Of a stretch of 7,667 bases of DNA, positions 1 to 5,998 are shown piece by piece; position 1 is the stretch's first letter; each line of letters begins with the position of its first letter. The notes under the pieces were generated by a model. That model searched no databases. It had not been told where the DNA came from and was given only the letters and a program-made list of their open reading frames with translations. The stretch lies in assembly GCA_016209995.1 (NCBI GenBank), contig JACQVC010000194.1:1-7667 (forward strand), written 5' to 3'. Source of the DNA: Gemmatimonadota bacterium. GTDB lineage: Bacteria > Gemmatimonadota > Gemmatimonadetes > Longimicrobiales > Gaopeijiaceae. Both the position numbers and the translations under genes were made by a program.

Positions 1-214
1 CGTTGCGCACCAGGATTCCGGTGTTGCGCACGCGGGCGTCGCTGACTCCGGTGAAGAGCCAACCCCCGCGGATCACAACGTCCTGACCCGGCCGTGTCAG
101 GATCCCCGCCAGCGGTGGGGACTGCGCGAGAAGCGGCCGCGGCCCGAACGCCATCAGGCTCCCCATCACCAACGTCACGAACGCCTGCCGCACGGCCGTT
201 TGTCCCGTGTTCAT
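1..214 (-). CDS. Exported amidohydrolase-like protein, N-terminal fragment
   Basis: Only the first 71 codons are present; the gene runs off the left edge. Translation from the ATG at 212-214 gives a basic start, a hydrophobic core (about residues 10-24) and a plausible signal-peptidase site after PLLA (about residue 30), so the protein is probably exported. The mature part reads VVIRGGWLFTGVSDARVRN at residues 46-64, followed by GILVRN. This resembles the small beta-sandwich that opens metal-dependent amidohydrolases of the imidazolonepropionase/dihydroorotase type. The catalytic HxH motif would lie outside the window, so enzyme class and substrate cannot be judged. A good ribosome-binding site (GGGAGGA, complement of 226-232) lies 11 nt before the ATG and supports the start. 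It is divergent from everything else here and shows no functional link to the efflux cluster. The family call is an inference from a short N-terminus. Confidence 0.62.
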   Translation of the reverse strand, partial: MNTGQTAVRQAFVTLVMGSLMAFGPRPLLAQSPPLAGILTRPGQDVVIRGGWLFTGVSDARVRNTGILVRN

Positions 215-331
215 GGAAGATCCGGTCCTCCCGTGAAAGCCAATGCGAACGAACGTGATGCGCTGCCGGGGAATGTAGACCTGCCCTCATGGACAAGGTA
301 GAGGGCCGGGGGGGGATCCCCACAAGGCTGC

Positions 332-360
332 TTGACAGGGGCGGAAGAGGCGCCGACATT
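332..360 (+). promoter_or_regulatory. Candidate sigma70-type promoter for the small membrane protein gene
   Basis: A perfect -35 hexamer TTGACA lies at 332-337, followed by a 17-bp spacer and a weak -10 match GACATT (355-360; three of six consensus bases). It would give a leader of about 90 nt ahead of the ATG at 458. The -35 and the spacing are ideal but the -10 is poor, so this is tentative. The rest of the 215-457 spacer holds the ribosome-binding sites of the two divergent genes and an 8-G run at 308-315; I saw no convincing promoter for the minus-strand gene. Confidence 0.35.
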
Positions 361-457
361 CGCTTGCGGTCCGGCTTCTCCCGATTTCAACTCGCGCAGC
401 GGCCGCCATTCCCCGGCTCTTCTCAGGGCACTGTCTGCGCCCCACCCGGAGGTCCCC

Positions 458-862
458 ATGGGCAGGATCAATGTGGGCCGCGCGATTCTCGGTGGCCTCG
501 TAGCCGGAGTCGTCCTGAACATCGGCGAAACCATCCTCAACGTTCCCATCCTGGGCGCCCAGTACGACGCCGCCATGCAGGCGCTGGGCGTGGAGCCTGT
601 AGCCGGGGCCGCCATCGCGGTGTTCTTCGTGCTCGGCTTCGTCCTGGGGATCGGACAGGTGTGGCTGTATGCCGCGATCCGGCCCCGGTTCGGTGCGGGA
701 GCGCGCACGGCTGTCATCGCAGGACTGGCCGTCTGGGCCTTTGCCGCCGCCTTCCCGAACATCGGAATCATGGTGATGCGTCTGTTCCCCTCGAATCTCC
801 TCTGGATCTCCCTCGTCTGGACGTTATTCGAGTACCCGCTGGCCACGCTGGCCGGAGCCTAG
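458..862 (+). CDS. Small four-helix integral membrane protein, function unknown
   Basis: A 134-residue hydrophobic protein. The ATG at 458 is chosen because GGAGG (448-452) sits 5 nt before it and the hydrophobic pattern begins right after MGRINVGR; the frame is open back to 332 but the extra 42 residues look non-coding. Likely membrane segments are about 8-24, 50-72, 84-108 and 113-131. Visible features are a glycine-rich first helix with NIGE (21-24), AAIRPRFGAGARTA (72-85) as the loop between helices 2 and 3, and PSNLLWISLVWTLFEYP (111-127) in the last helix. I recall similar short uncharacterised proteins in high-GC soil bacteria, but I cannot name a family or a role. Its TAG stop (860-862) lies where, from memory, relatives have Trp followed by a short basic tail; reading through would add VYREGAA before TAG at 884-886. 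No link to the downstream repressor is evident beyond orientation. Confidence 0.7.
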   Translation: MGRINVGRAILGGLVAGVVLNIGETILNVPILGAQYDAAMQALGVEPVAGAAIAVFFVLGFVLGIGQVWLYAAIRPRFGAGARTAVIAGLAVWAFAAAFPNIGIMVMRLFPSNLLWISLVWTLFEYPLATLAGA

Positions 863-875
863 GTTTACCGCGAGG

Positions 876-893
876 GCGCCGCCTAGCCGGCGC
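876..893 (+). terminator. Weak hairpin after the small membrane gene, possible terminator
   Basis: GCGCCG (876-881) and CGGCGC (888-893) form a 6-bp GC stem with a 6-nt loop, 14 nt after the stop codon, followed by only a short T-poor tract (GTCTTT at 899-904). An alternative stem CTAGC/GCTAG (883-887 and 892-896) overlaps it. Placement between two genes with separate promoters fits a terminator, but the lack of a proper U-tract keeps this low. Confidence 0.28.
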
Positions 894-929
894 TAGCCGT
901 CTTTCCCTACGCCCTGCCGGCGGATCCCC

Positions 930-957
930 TTGCGCGGCGGCCCCGGTCGGCTATGAT
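930..957 (+). promoter_or_regulatory. Promoter of the repressor/efflux operon
   Basis: The -10 element TATGAT (952-957) matches five of six consensus bases and is preceded by TTGCGC (930-935) with a 16-bp spacer. Transcription would begin near 963-966, giving a leader of about 35 nt before the GTG at 1001. The inverted repeat at 957-974 starts on the last base of the -10 and covers the expected start site, the usual geometry for repression by a TetR-family protein. No other clear promoter was seen between here and the right edge, so it may drive the whole cluster. Confidence 0.6.
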
Positions 958-974
958 TCATACGTTCGTATGAA
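957..974. promoter_or_regulatory. Perfect inverted repeat, probable operator of the adjacent TetR-family repressor
   Basis: The sequence TTCATACGTTCGTATGAA consists of two perfect 8-bp arms around a central TT. It is AT-richer than its surroundings, begins 27 bp before the TetR-family gene's GTG, and covers the transcription start predicted from the -10 at 952-957. Size, symmetry and position are typical of TetR-family operators, and autoregulation is the expected outcome. A nested repeat CGTTC-N4-GAACG (963-976) shares the same DNA. Binding by this particular repressor is an inference. Confidence 0.72.
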
Positions 975-1000
975 CGCATCACGCAGCCTACGGAGCGGAC

Positions 1001-1624
1001 GTGAGAGGCAAGACCAGGCCGGTGGACACGACGGGGGCGCTGCTGCGTGCGGGCCGGGCGCTTTTCGGCGAGCGCGGGTACGACGGAGCGTCCCTGAGAG
1101 CGATCACGAGCGCGGCGGGGGCGAACCTGGGGGCCGTGACGTATCACTTCGGCTCCAAGCGAGAGTTCTACGATGCGGTCCTGGCGACTGCGATCGCGCC
1201 GCTCGTGCAGGCGGTGGCCATGGCTGCATCCAAGCAGGGCGAGCCGCTGGATCGACTGGAGGCGGTCATGCGGGCCTTCTTCGATTTCCTCGGCGCGAAT
1301 CCGGATGTGGTTCTGCTCCTGCTTCAGGAGATCACATCGGGGCGTAAGCCGCCGCAGGCCGTGGTCTCTGCGTTTCAGGCCAATCTGAAGGTGCTCACAG
1401 GGCTGCTGCGAGAGGGGCAGGCGAAGCGGCAGATCCGCGCTGGTGATCCGCTGCTGATGGCGTTCAGTATCCTTTCCCAACCGATCTATTTCACGCTGGC
1501 CCGCCGGCCCATGAAGGTCATCGCCGGTTTGGACCCGAGGTATCCGCGCATCCGCGAGCGCATCGTAGAGCATGCGGTTGCCTTCGCCGGTCGAGCGCTG
1601 TCGGCGGGCTCCGCTGGACGTTAG
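1001..1624 (+). CDS. TetR-family transcriptional repressor, CecR-like
   Basis: A 207-residue regulator, normal length for the family. The N-terminal HTH is clear: ALLRAGRALFGERGYDGAS (13-31) is helix 1 and the turn, followed by LRAITSAAGANLGAVTYHF (32-50), with the family hallmark YHFGSKREFYDAV at 48-60. The C-terminal part (about 65-200) is helical with hydrophobic patches (VLLLLQEI 104-111; LMAFSILSQPIYFTLA 152-167) and would form the ligand pocket and dimer face. Start: GTG at 1001 with GGAG (992-995) 5 nt upstream; the ATG at 970 is in another frame. The position ahead of an adaptor, double ATPase and two permeases parallels E. coli CecR (YbiH), which controls ybhGFSR and has been linked to cefoperazone and chloramphenicol sensitivity. 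The ligand here is unknown. It probably represses itself and the efflux genes through the repeat at 957-974. TetR-family membership is secure; the CecR-like label rests mainly on context. Confidence 0.9.
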   Translation: MRGKTRPVDTTGALLRAGRALFGERGYDGASLRAITSAAGANLGAVTYHFGSKREFYDAVLATAIAPLVQAVAMAASKQGEPLDRLEAVMRAFFDFLGANPDVVLLLLQEITSGRKPPQAVVSAFQANLKVLTGLLREGQAKRQIRAGDPLLMAFSILSQPIYFTLARRPMKVIAGLDPRYPRIRERIVEHAVAFAGRALSAGSAGR

Positions 1625-1669
1625 CAGGTCGCTGGTGAACTACCGTGGTCGCGCGCGGCGACCTGTTAG
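1621..1669 (+). other. Intercistronic RNA hairpin between repressor and outer-membrane channel genes
   Basis: Positions 1621-1634 can pair with 1656-1669 over 14 consecutive positions (11 Watson-Crick pairs and 3 G-U), including a perfect 8-bp core CAGGTCGC (1625-1632) / GCGACCTG (1658-1665), with a 21-nt loop. The repressor's TAG stop is inside the 5' arm, and the 3' arm ends on the first G of the next gene's Shine-Dalgarno sequence (GGGAGGAG, 1669-1676). No U-tract follows, so it is not an ordinary intrinsic terminator. It may set different expression levels for the repressor and the transporter genes, by stabilising a processed 5' end or by slowing ribosomes. The pairing is seen directly; the role is inferred. 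Confidence 0.55.
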
Positions 1670-1679
1670 GGAGGAGACG

Positions 1680-3068
1680 ATGGACGCAGCCATGAGATGG
1701 GCGAGGCCGTTGGCGCTCTCGTTCCTCACCCTGACTCACCCTGGACAGGCGCTCGGCGTTATGGCGGCTCAGGGACCTGACCAACCAAGCGATAGCCTGG
1801 TACTGACGTTGTCGGAAGCCGTGACGGCGGCGTTGGCGCAGCATCCTTCGGTTGCGGCGGGGCAGGCGCGTCTCGACGGTGCGAGGGCGTTGACCGGCGA
1901 AGCCGAAGCAGCCCGACTGCCGTGGTTGGCCGTGGACGGTGTGGCCAATCGCTTTCAGGAGCCGATGGTCGTGGCTCCGCTGCACGGCTTCGATATTCGT
2001 CAGCCGCCGGAGTTCGACCGCGTGCTGGTCCAGGCCAGCGCCTCGGTCTCGTATACGGTGTTCGACGGCGGCGCACGGGGCGCGCGCATCGATCGCGCGC
2101 GAGCGCAGGCCGCTGAGGCGGGTGTCGGCGTGGCGGCGTCACGGATCACGCTGGTGCTCTCCGTGGTCGAGACGTATCTGAGGGCGCGCGCGACGCGCGA
2201 GCTGCTGGATGCGCATGACCGGCGGATCGCCGCGCTCACGGCCGAGCGGGACCGGGTCGAGCGTCTGTTGGCCGTGGGTCGGGCCGCGCGCGTCGAAGTT
2301 CTGCGCGTCGAAGCCGCGCTCAGTCAGGCGCAGGCCGAGCGCATTGCCGCGGCGGCGCAGCTGGATGTCGCGCAGCGCGATCTCACGAGGGCCATGGGCG
2401 CGGACCTCGATCGGGTCCGACGGCGATCGTTGGCCTCTGTCGCACTGGGTCCCGGGGCAGCCCCTGCCGGTCGCGAGGATGTGCTCGCTCGGGCGCTAGC
2501 GGGCAATGCGGACATCGGGCGTGCCCGCAGTCGCGTGGGAGCGACGGCTGCGGGCCGTGATGAGGCGCGGGCCGCGTGGCTGCCCAAGCTGCAGCTCGCC
2601 GGGCGCTTCGTCGAGTATGGCGGAGGCGGGGGCGATTTCCAGGGTGAATGGCAGGGTGGCGTCCAGCTCTCCTATCCACTCTTCACGGGCGGCCAGCGCG
2701 TCAGCACCAGCGAGCGTGCGGCCGCGGAGGAGCGGGCTGCGCGCGAGGATCTGCGGTTGGCCGAGCTGCGCGTTGGCGAGGTCGTGGATCGCGCGCTCGC
2801 GGCTCTCGAATCCGCGGTCGCGCGGGTCGCCGCCCTCACCGCCGCGGAGGCGCGAGCAGGTGAGGTGGCGCGCATCGAGCAGTTGGCGCTCGATGTGGGA
2901 GCGGGCGTCCAAACGGACTATCTCACGGCCGAAGCCGAGCTGTTGTCCGTGCGGGCGGCGTTGACGGAAGCGAGGCAGTCCCGCGTCCTGGCGGCGGTCG
3001 AGCTGGCGCGGGTGATGGGCGATCTCTCGGCGGAGTGGGTGGACCGGAATCTGGAGATGCAGCCATGA
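1680..3068 (+). CDS. TolC-like outer membrane efflux protein (OEP family)
   Basis: A 462-residue outer-membrane channel subunit that should trimerise and span the outer membrane and periplasm, letting substrate leave the cell through the pump encoded downstream. Residues 1-25 form a signal peptide (basic MRWARP, then LALSFLTL) with cleavage near ALG or MAA (about 26-30). The family's internal duplication is visible: LSEAVTAALAQHPSVAAGQARL (44-65) opens the first half, and the strand motif SYTVFDGGARGARIDRA (124-140) recurs as SYPLFTGGQRVSTSERA (331-347). Long alanine- and arginine-rich coiled helices (about 131-245 and 340-450) flank these, and QTDYLTAEAELLSVRAAL (411-428) is the typical end of the second hairpin. 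Start: ATG at 1680, with GGGAGG (1669-1674) 5 nt upstream; the frame is open from 1572 but the extra residues overlap the repressor. It overlaps the adaptor gene by 4 bp. E. coli ybhGFSR lacks its own channel gene, so this is an addition. Length fits the family. Confidence 0.92.
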   Translation: MDAAMRWARPLALSFLTLTHPGQALGVMAAQGPDQPSDSLVLTLSEAVTAALAQHPSVAAGQARLDGARALTGEAEAARLPWLAVDGVANRFQEPMVVAPLHGFDIRQPPEFDRVLVQASASVSYTVFDGGARGARIDRARAQAAEAGVGVAASRITLVLSVVETYLRARATRELLDAHDRRIAALTAERDRVERLLAVGRAARVEVLRVEAALSQAQAERIAAAAQLDVAQRDLTRAMGADLDRVRRRSLASVALGPGAAPAGREDVLARALAGNADIGRARSRVGATAAGRDEARAAWLPKLQLAGRFVEYGGGGGDFQGEWQGGVQLSYPLFTGGQRVSTSERAAAEERAAREDLRLAELRVGEVVDRALAALESAVARVAALTAAEARAGEVARIEQLALDVGAGVQTDYLTAEAELLSVRAALTEARQSRVLAAVELARVMGDLSAEWVDRNLEMQP

Positions 3069-4057
3069 CGCGGCTGAGGATCGGTATCGTCGTGGTCGTC
3101 GTTCTGGCGGTGGCCGCGGTCTGGATGCTGTCGCGGAGGGGGAAGGGTGGGGATCGCTATCTGGTAGCGTCCGGGACCGTGGAAGCGACGGAGGTGGATC
3201 TGGGCTTCCAGGTGGCAGGTCGCGTCGAGCGCATCGACGTGCGCGAGGGCGACGCCGTTCATGCCGGCGCCGAGCTGGCAGCGTTGGATCGCGCCGAGCT
3301 GGAGGCCCGCCGCGCGGCGGCCGAGGCCCAGGTCACGGCTGTGCGGGCCCAGCTCGCCGAGCTGGAGGCCGGCTTCCGGCCGGAGGAGCTGAGCCAGGGT
3401 CGTTCCGCACTGGCCGCTGCCGCGCAGCGTTTGGCCGATGCGGCGCGCGACCTCGAGCGCACGCGAGTCCTCTTCGAGGGCGGCGCGGTGAGCCGTGAGG
3501 CGTTGGACAATGCGGAGACCGTGCACGAGATCGCGCGCACGCAGCACGAGCAGGCGCGCGCGCAGCTCGATATCCTCGAGAGAGGCCCGCGGACCGAGCG
3601 CATCGCGGGGCAGCGCGCGCTCGTGCGGCAGGCCGAGGCCGCGCTCGAGCAAACGAACACGCTGCTCCAGAACGCGGTGATCGTGGCGCCGCTGGCCGGA
3701 ATCGTGACCCTGCGACACCGCGAGCCGGGCGAGACCGTCTCTCCCGGGCTGCCCGTGCTCACGCTCATGGATCCCGCTGATCGCTGGGTGCGCATCTACG
3801 TCCGGGAGGATCAAGTCGGACGTGTGTCGATCGGCCAGCCGGCCGTGATCACGGCCGACAGTTATCCGGAGCGGACGTACGACGGCCACGTCGTCTTCAT
3901 CGCCAGCGAAGCGGAGTTCACGCCGCGCAACGTGCAGACGCAGGAGGAGCGCGTGCGGCTGGTTTACGCGGTGAAGGTGGCGATCCGTGGCGATCCCGGA
4001 CGCGATCTCAAGCCCGGGCTGCCGGTCGACGTGCGGCTGGACGTGGGAGAGCCATGA
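3065..4057 (+). CDS. HlyD/YbhG-type periplasmic adaptor (membrane fusion protein)
   Basis: A 330-residue adaptor linking the inner-membrane transporter to the outer-membrane channel. One N-terminal membrane anchor is visible (IGIVVVVVLAVAAVWML, 6-22). It is followed by the first lipoyl half (VASGTVEATEVDLGFQVAGRV at 34-54 and VREGDAVHAGAELAALD at 59-75), a long alpha-helical hairpin (about 77-202, with RVLFEGGAVSREALDNAE at 134-151 near its turn), the second lipoyl half (VIVAPLAGIVTLRHREPGE, 205-223) and a beta-barrel region (about 238-328). The stretch SEAEFTPRNVQTQEERVRLV (281-300), with FTP and NVQT, is the part I associate with the YbhG/YhiI subgroup that serves ABC-2 exporters. Start: ATG at 3065, with GGAG (3053-3056) 8 nt upstream and a 4-bp overlap with the channel gene's stop; the frame is open 30 nt further upstream without a better start. 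It also overlaps the first ATPase gene by 4 bp, so translation is probably coupled. Length matches YbhG. Confidence 0.93.
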   Translation: MTRLRIGIVVVVVLAVAAVWMLSRRGKGGDRYLVASGTVEATEVDLGFQVAGRVERIDVREGDAVHAGAELAALDRAELEARRAAAEAQVTAVRAQLAELEAGFRPEELSQGRSALAAAAQRLADAARDLERTRVLFEGGAVSREALDNAETVHEIARTQHEQARAQLDILERGPRTERIAGQRALVRQAEAALEQTNTLLQNAVIVAPLAGIVTLRHREPGETVSPGLPVLTLMDPADRWVRIYVREDQVGRVSIGQPAVITADSYPERTYDGHVVFIASEAEFTPRNVQTQEERVRLVYAVKVAIRGDPGRDLKPGLPVDVRLDVGEP

Positions 4058-5025
4058 CGCCCGCCGTCGCGCTGCGCGGCTTGACTCGCCGGTTCGGTGA
4101 CGTGACGGCGGTGAGCGATGTGACGCTCGCCGTCGAGCGCGGCGAGCTGTTCGGCATCGTCGGTCCGGACGGCGCCGGCAAGACCACGACGCTGCGCAAG
4201 CTGGCTGGCGTGCTGGGACCCAGGGAAGGGGACGCGCAGGTGCTCGGCGTGAGCGTCGCGCGCGATCCTGAGCGCGTGAAACCTCACGTCGCGTACATGT
4301 CGCAACGCTTCGGCCTGTACGAGGATCTCACGGTGGGCGAGAACATCGAGTTCTACGCCGATCTCTACCGCGTGCCGCGCGCGGAGCGACCTGCGCGCCT
4401 CGAGCGACTCTACCGCTTCTCGAGCCTGGGTCCGTTCCAGAGCCGGCTGGCCGGCAACCTGTCGGGCGGGATGAAGCAGAAGCTCTCGCTCAGCTGTGCG
4501 CTGATCCACCACCCGGAGGTGTTGTTGCTGGACGAGCCCACCTTCGGCGTGGACCCGATCTCGCGGCGCGACCTCTGGCTCATCCTGCACGAGATGGTGG
4601 CGGAAGGCGTGACGGTGGTGGTCACGACGTCCTATCTGGACGAGGCCGAGCGTTGTGACCGTGTGGCGCTACTGGATCACGGACGCGTACTGGCGCTGGA
4701 CTCGCCCGCGCGCCTGCAGGAGCGGCTGCCAGGCCGGCTGCTGGCCGTGCGCACAAACGATCCTCGCCGGGCCCGTGAGCTGCTGAAGAAGCTGGAGGGC
4801 GTTCGCCGCGCGGAGCTGTTCGGCGACACGGTCCACCTGCGATTCGAGCAGGCTGCTGCCGACGAGACGCGCGTGCGCTCGGCACTCACCGCCGCCGGGA
4901 TCGAGGTGCTGGCCATCGAGCCGCTGGAGCCATCGCTCGAAGACGTCTTCATGGAGCTGGTGGCCGGGGCCGGCAACGGCGCAAACGAAGAGCTGCCCGA
5001 CGCCGAGACGAGTCGTGAGGGCTGA
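4054..5025 (+). CDS. ABC-2 type transporter ATPase 1 (YbhF N-half equivalent)
   Basis: A 323-residue cytoplasmic ATPase expected to pair with the next gene's product and drive the two permeases. Motifs: Walker A GPDGAGKT (37-44), Q-loop YMSQ with Q84, intact signature LSGGMKQK (136-143), Walker B VLLLDEP (156-162) with catalytic E161, and D-loop GVDP (165-168). The H-loop position is Ser193 (codon TCC at 4630) in TTSYLDEAERC, where the usual residue is His. Asp in Walker A (GPDGAGK rather than GPNGAGK) and STSYLDEA-like H-loops are, from memory, also found in the N-half of E. coli YbhF. Beyond about residue 225 is the accessory domain typical of ABC-2 ATPases, ending in EPLEPSLEDVFMELV (289-303), then a polar tail (304-323) resembling the linker between the halves of YbhF. 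Start: ATG at 4054 with GGGAG (4045-4049) and a 4-bp overlap with the adaptor gene. Its 3' end overlaps the second ATPase gene by 11 bp. Confidence 0.94.
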   Translation: MTPAVALRGLTRRFGDVTAVSDVTLAVERGELFGIVGPDGAGKTTTLRKLAGVLGPREGDAQVLGVSVARDPERVKPHVAYMSQRFGLYEDLTVGENIEFYADLYRVPRAERPARLERLYRFSSLGPFQSRLAGNLSGGMKQKLSLSCALIHHPEVLLLDEPTFGVDPISRRDLWLILHEMVAEGVTVVVTTSYLDEAERCDRVALLDHGRVLALDSPARLQERLPGRLLAVRTNDPRRARELLKKLEGVRRAELFGDTVHLRFEQAAADETRVRSALTAAGIEVLAIEPLEPSLEDVFMELVAGAGNGANEELPDAETSREG

Positions 5026-5061
5026 TCCCGCCCGCGTGCACGAGCTGACTCGCCGGTTCGG
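4082..5061 (+). repeat. 16-bp direct repeat at the start of both ATPase genes
   Basis: TGACTCGCCGGTTCGG occurs at 4082-4097 and again at 5046-5061, 964 bp apart. Both copies encode the same LTRRFG segment in the same codon phase. The entry spans both copies. Exact identity at DNA level, including third positions, stands out given how far the two ATPases have diverged elsewhere; it could reflect a shared origin, gene conversion or chance under strong codon bias. Confidence 0.8.
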
Positions 5062-5956
5062 GGATTTCACGGCGGTGGATCGCGTCACGTTCGCGGTACG
5101 GCACGGCGAGATCTTCGGCTTCCTGGGCCCGAACGGCGCGGGGAAGACCACGACGATCAAGATGCTGACCGGGCTGCTGCGACCGACGCAGGGCGAGGGA
5201 TGGGTGGACGGGCTGGACATCGGCCGGCAGCCGGACCTCATCCGGCGGCGCATCGGCTACATGTCGCAGCGGTTCTCCCTGTACCCGGACCTGCGAGTGG
5301 ATGAGAACATCGCACTGTTCGCCGGGCTCTACGGCATCGCGGGCGCGCGCTTCGACGACCGGCGCAGCTGGGTCCTCGCGATGGCAGGTCTGCTCGGGCG
5401 AGAGCGCAGCCTGACGGGCGAGCTGCCACTGGGTTTCAAGCAGCGACTCGCGCTCGGCTGTGCCGTGCTCCACGAGCCGCCGATTCTCTTTCTGGACGAG
5501 CCCACGTCCGGCGTCGATCCCGTCGCGCGCCGCGCGTTCTGGGATCTCATCGACTCCCTCGCCTCTGCTGGCACGACCGTGTTGGTGACGACCCACTACA
5601 TGGAGGAGGCGGAGTACTGCCACCGGCTGGCCCTGATGAACCGGGGGCGCCTCATCGCGCTGGACACGCCTGCTGCCCTGAAGACGAGGTTGGAGCATCC
5701 GATCTTCGAGGTGCGCACGGATCGACCGCCCGTAGCCGTCGAAGCGCTGCGCGGCGCCGCGGGCGTTGTGGACGCGGCGCTGTTCGGCCGCGCCGTACAC
5801 GTGGTCGTCGAGGACGAGACGACCGCGCGGTCGCGCATTCCGGAAGTGTTGGCCGCGCGTGCTTGTGCGTTCCACGGAATGCGCCGCGTGCCGCCAGCGC
5901 TCGAGGATGTGTTCGTCTGGCTGGTGCGCCGTGAGGGCGGCGCGGTCGAGGGATAG
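5015..5956 (+). CDS. ABC-2 type transporter ATPase 2 (YbhF C-half equivalent)
   Basis: A 313-residue ATPase, paralogous to the one before it. Motifs: Walker A GPNGAGKT (38-45), Q-loop YMSQ with Q85, Walker B ILFLDEP (157-163) with catalytic E162, D-loop GVDP (166-169), and intact H-loop His194 in TTHYMEEAE. The signature is LPLGFKQR (137-144) instead of LSGGxxQ; LPLG is known from the C-terminal halves of YbhF and RbbA, so it is family-typical. The C-terminal accessory domain ends in RVPPALEDVFVWLV (291-304). Start: GTG at 5015 is the best fit, because residues 8-16 (VHELTRRFG) then align with the ATPase 1 N-terminus; GTG at 5036 is an alternative. No strong Shine-Dalgarno is visible, so it is probably translated by coupling through the 11-bp overlap. 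Its frame is +1 relative to ATPase 1, so a single indel would create a YbhF-like fusion of about 630 residues. Confidence 0.94.
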   Translation: MRADPARVHELTRRFGDFTAVDRVTFAVRHGEIFGFLGPNGAGKTTTIKMLTGLLRPTQGEGWVDGLDIGRQPDLIRRRIGYMSQRFSLYPDLRVDENIALFAGLYGIAGARFDDRRSWVLAMAGLLGRERSLTGELPLGFKQRLALGCAVLHEPPILFLDEPTSGVDPVARRAFWDLIDSLASAGTTVLVTTHYMEEAEYCHRLALMNRGRLIALDTPAALKTRLEHPIFEVRTDRPPVAVEALRGAAGVVDAALFGRAVHVVVEDETTARSRIPEVLAARACAFHGMRRVPPALEDVFVWLVRREGGAVEG

Positions 5957-5998
5957 TGCTCGGGACTGGCGGTGGCGTAAGGGTCAGGGGGCGCTAGA

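Noticed and set aside
289..1347. 352-codon plus-strand open frame crossing the small membrane gene and the repressor
   Set aside because: Arg/Gly-rich composition without any motif, no ribosome-binding site, and it overlaps two well-supported genes in other frames; a by-product of high GC.
893..1573. Long minus-strand open frame opposite the TetR-family gene
   Set aside because: Antisense to a secure gene, low-complexity basic composition and no recognisable domain.
1621..1669. Intrinsic terminator after the repressor
   Set aside because: The stem is strong but no U-tract follows; the sequence runs straight into a Shine-Dalgarno.
1572..1679. N-terminal extension of the TolC-like gene
   Set aside because: Would overlap the repressor and put 36 polar residues before the signal peptide; the ATG at 1680 has a strong Shine-Dalgarno and a normal signal peptide.
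2918..3889. 323-codon minus-strand open frame opposite the channel and adaptor genes
   Set aside because: His/Arg-rich sequence with no domain; mirrors the codon bias of the real genes on the other strand.
4949..5875. 308-codon minus-strand open frame opposite ATPase 2
   Set aside because: Runs antisense through the ATPase motifs; no family resemblance or start signal.
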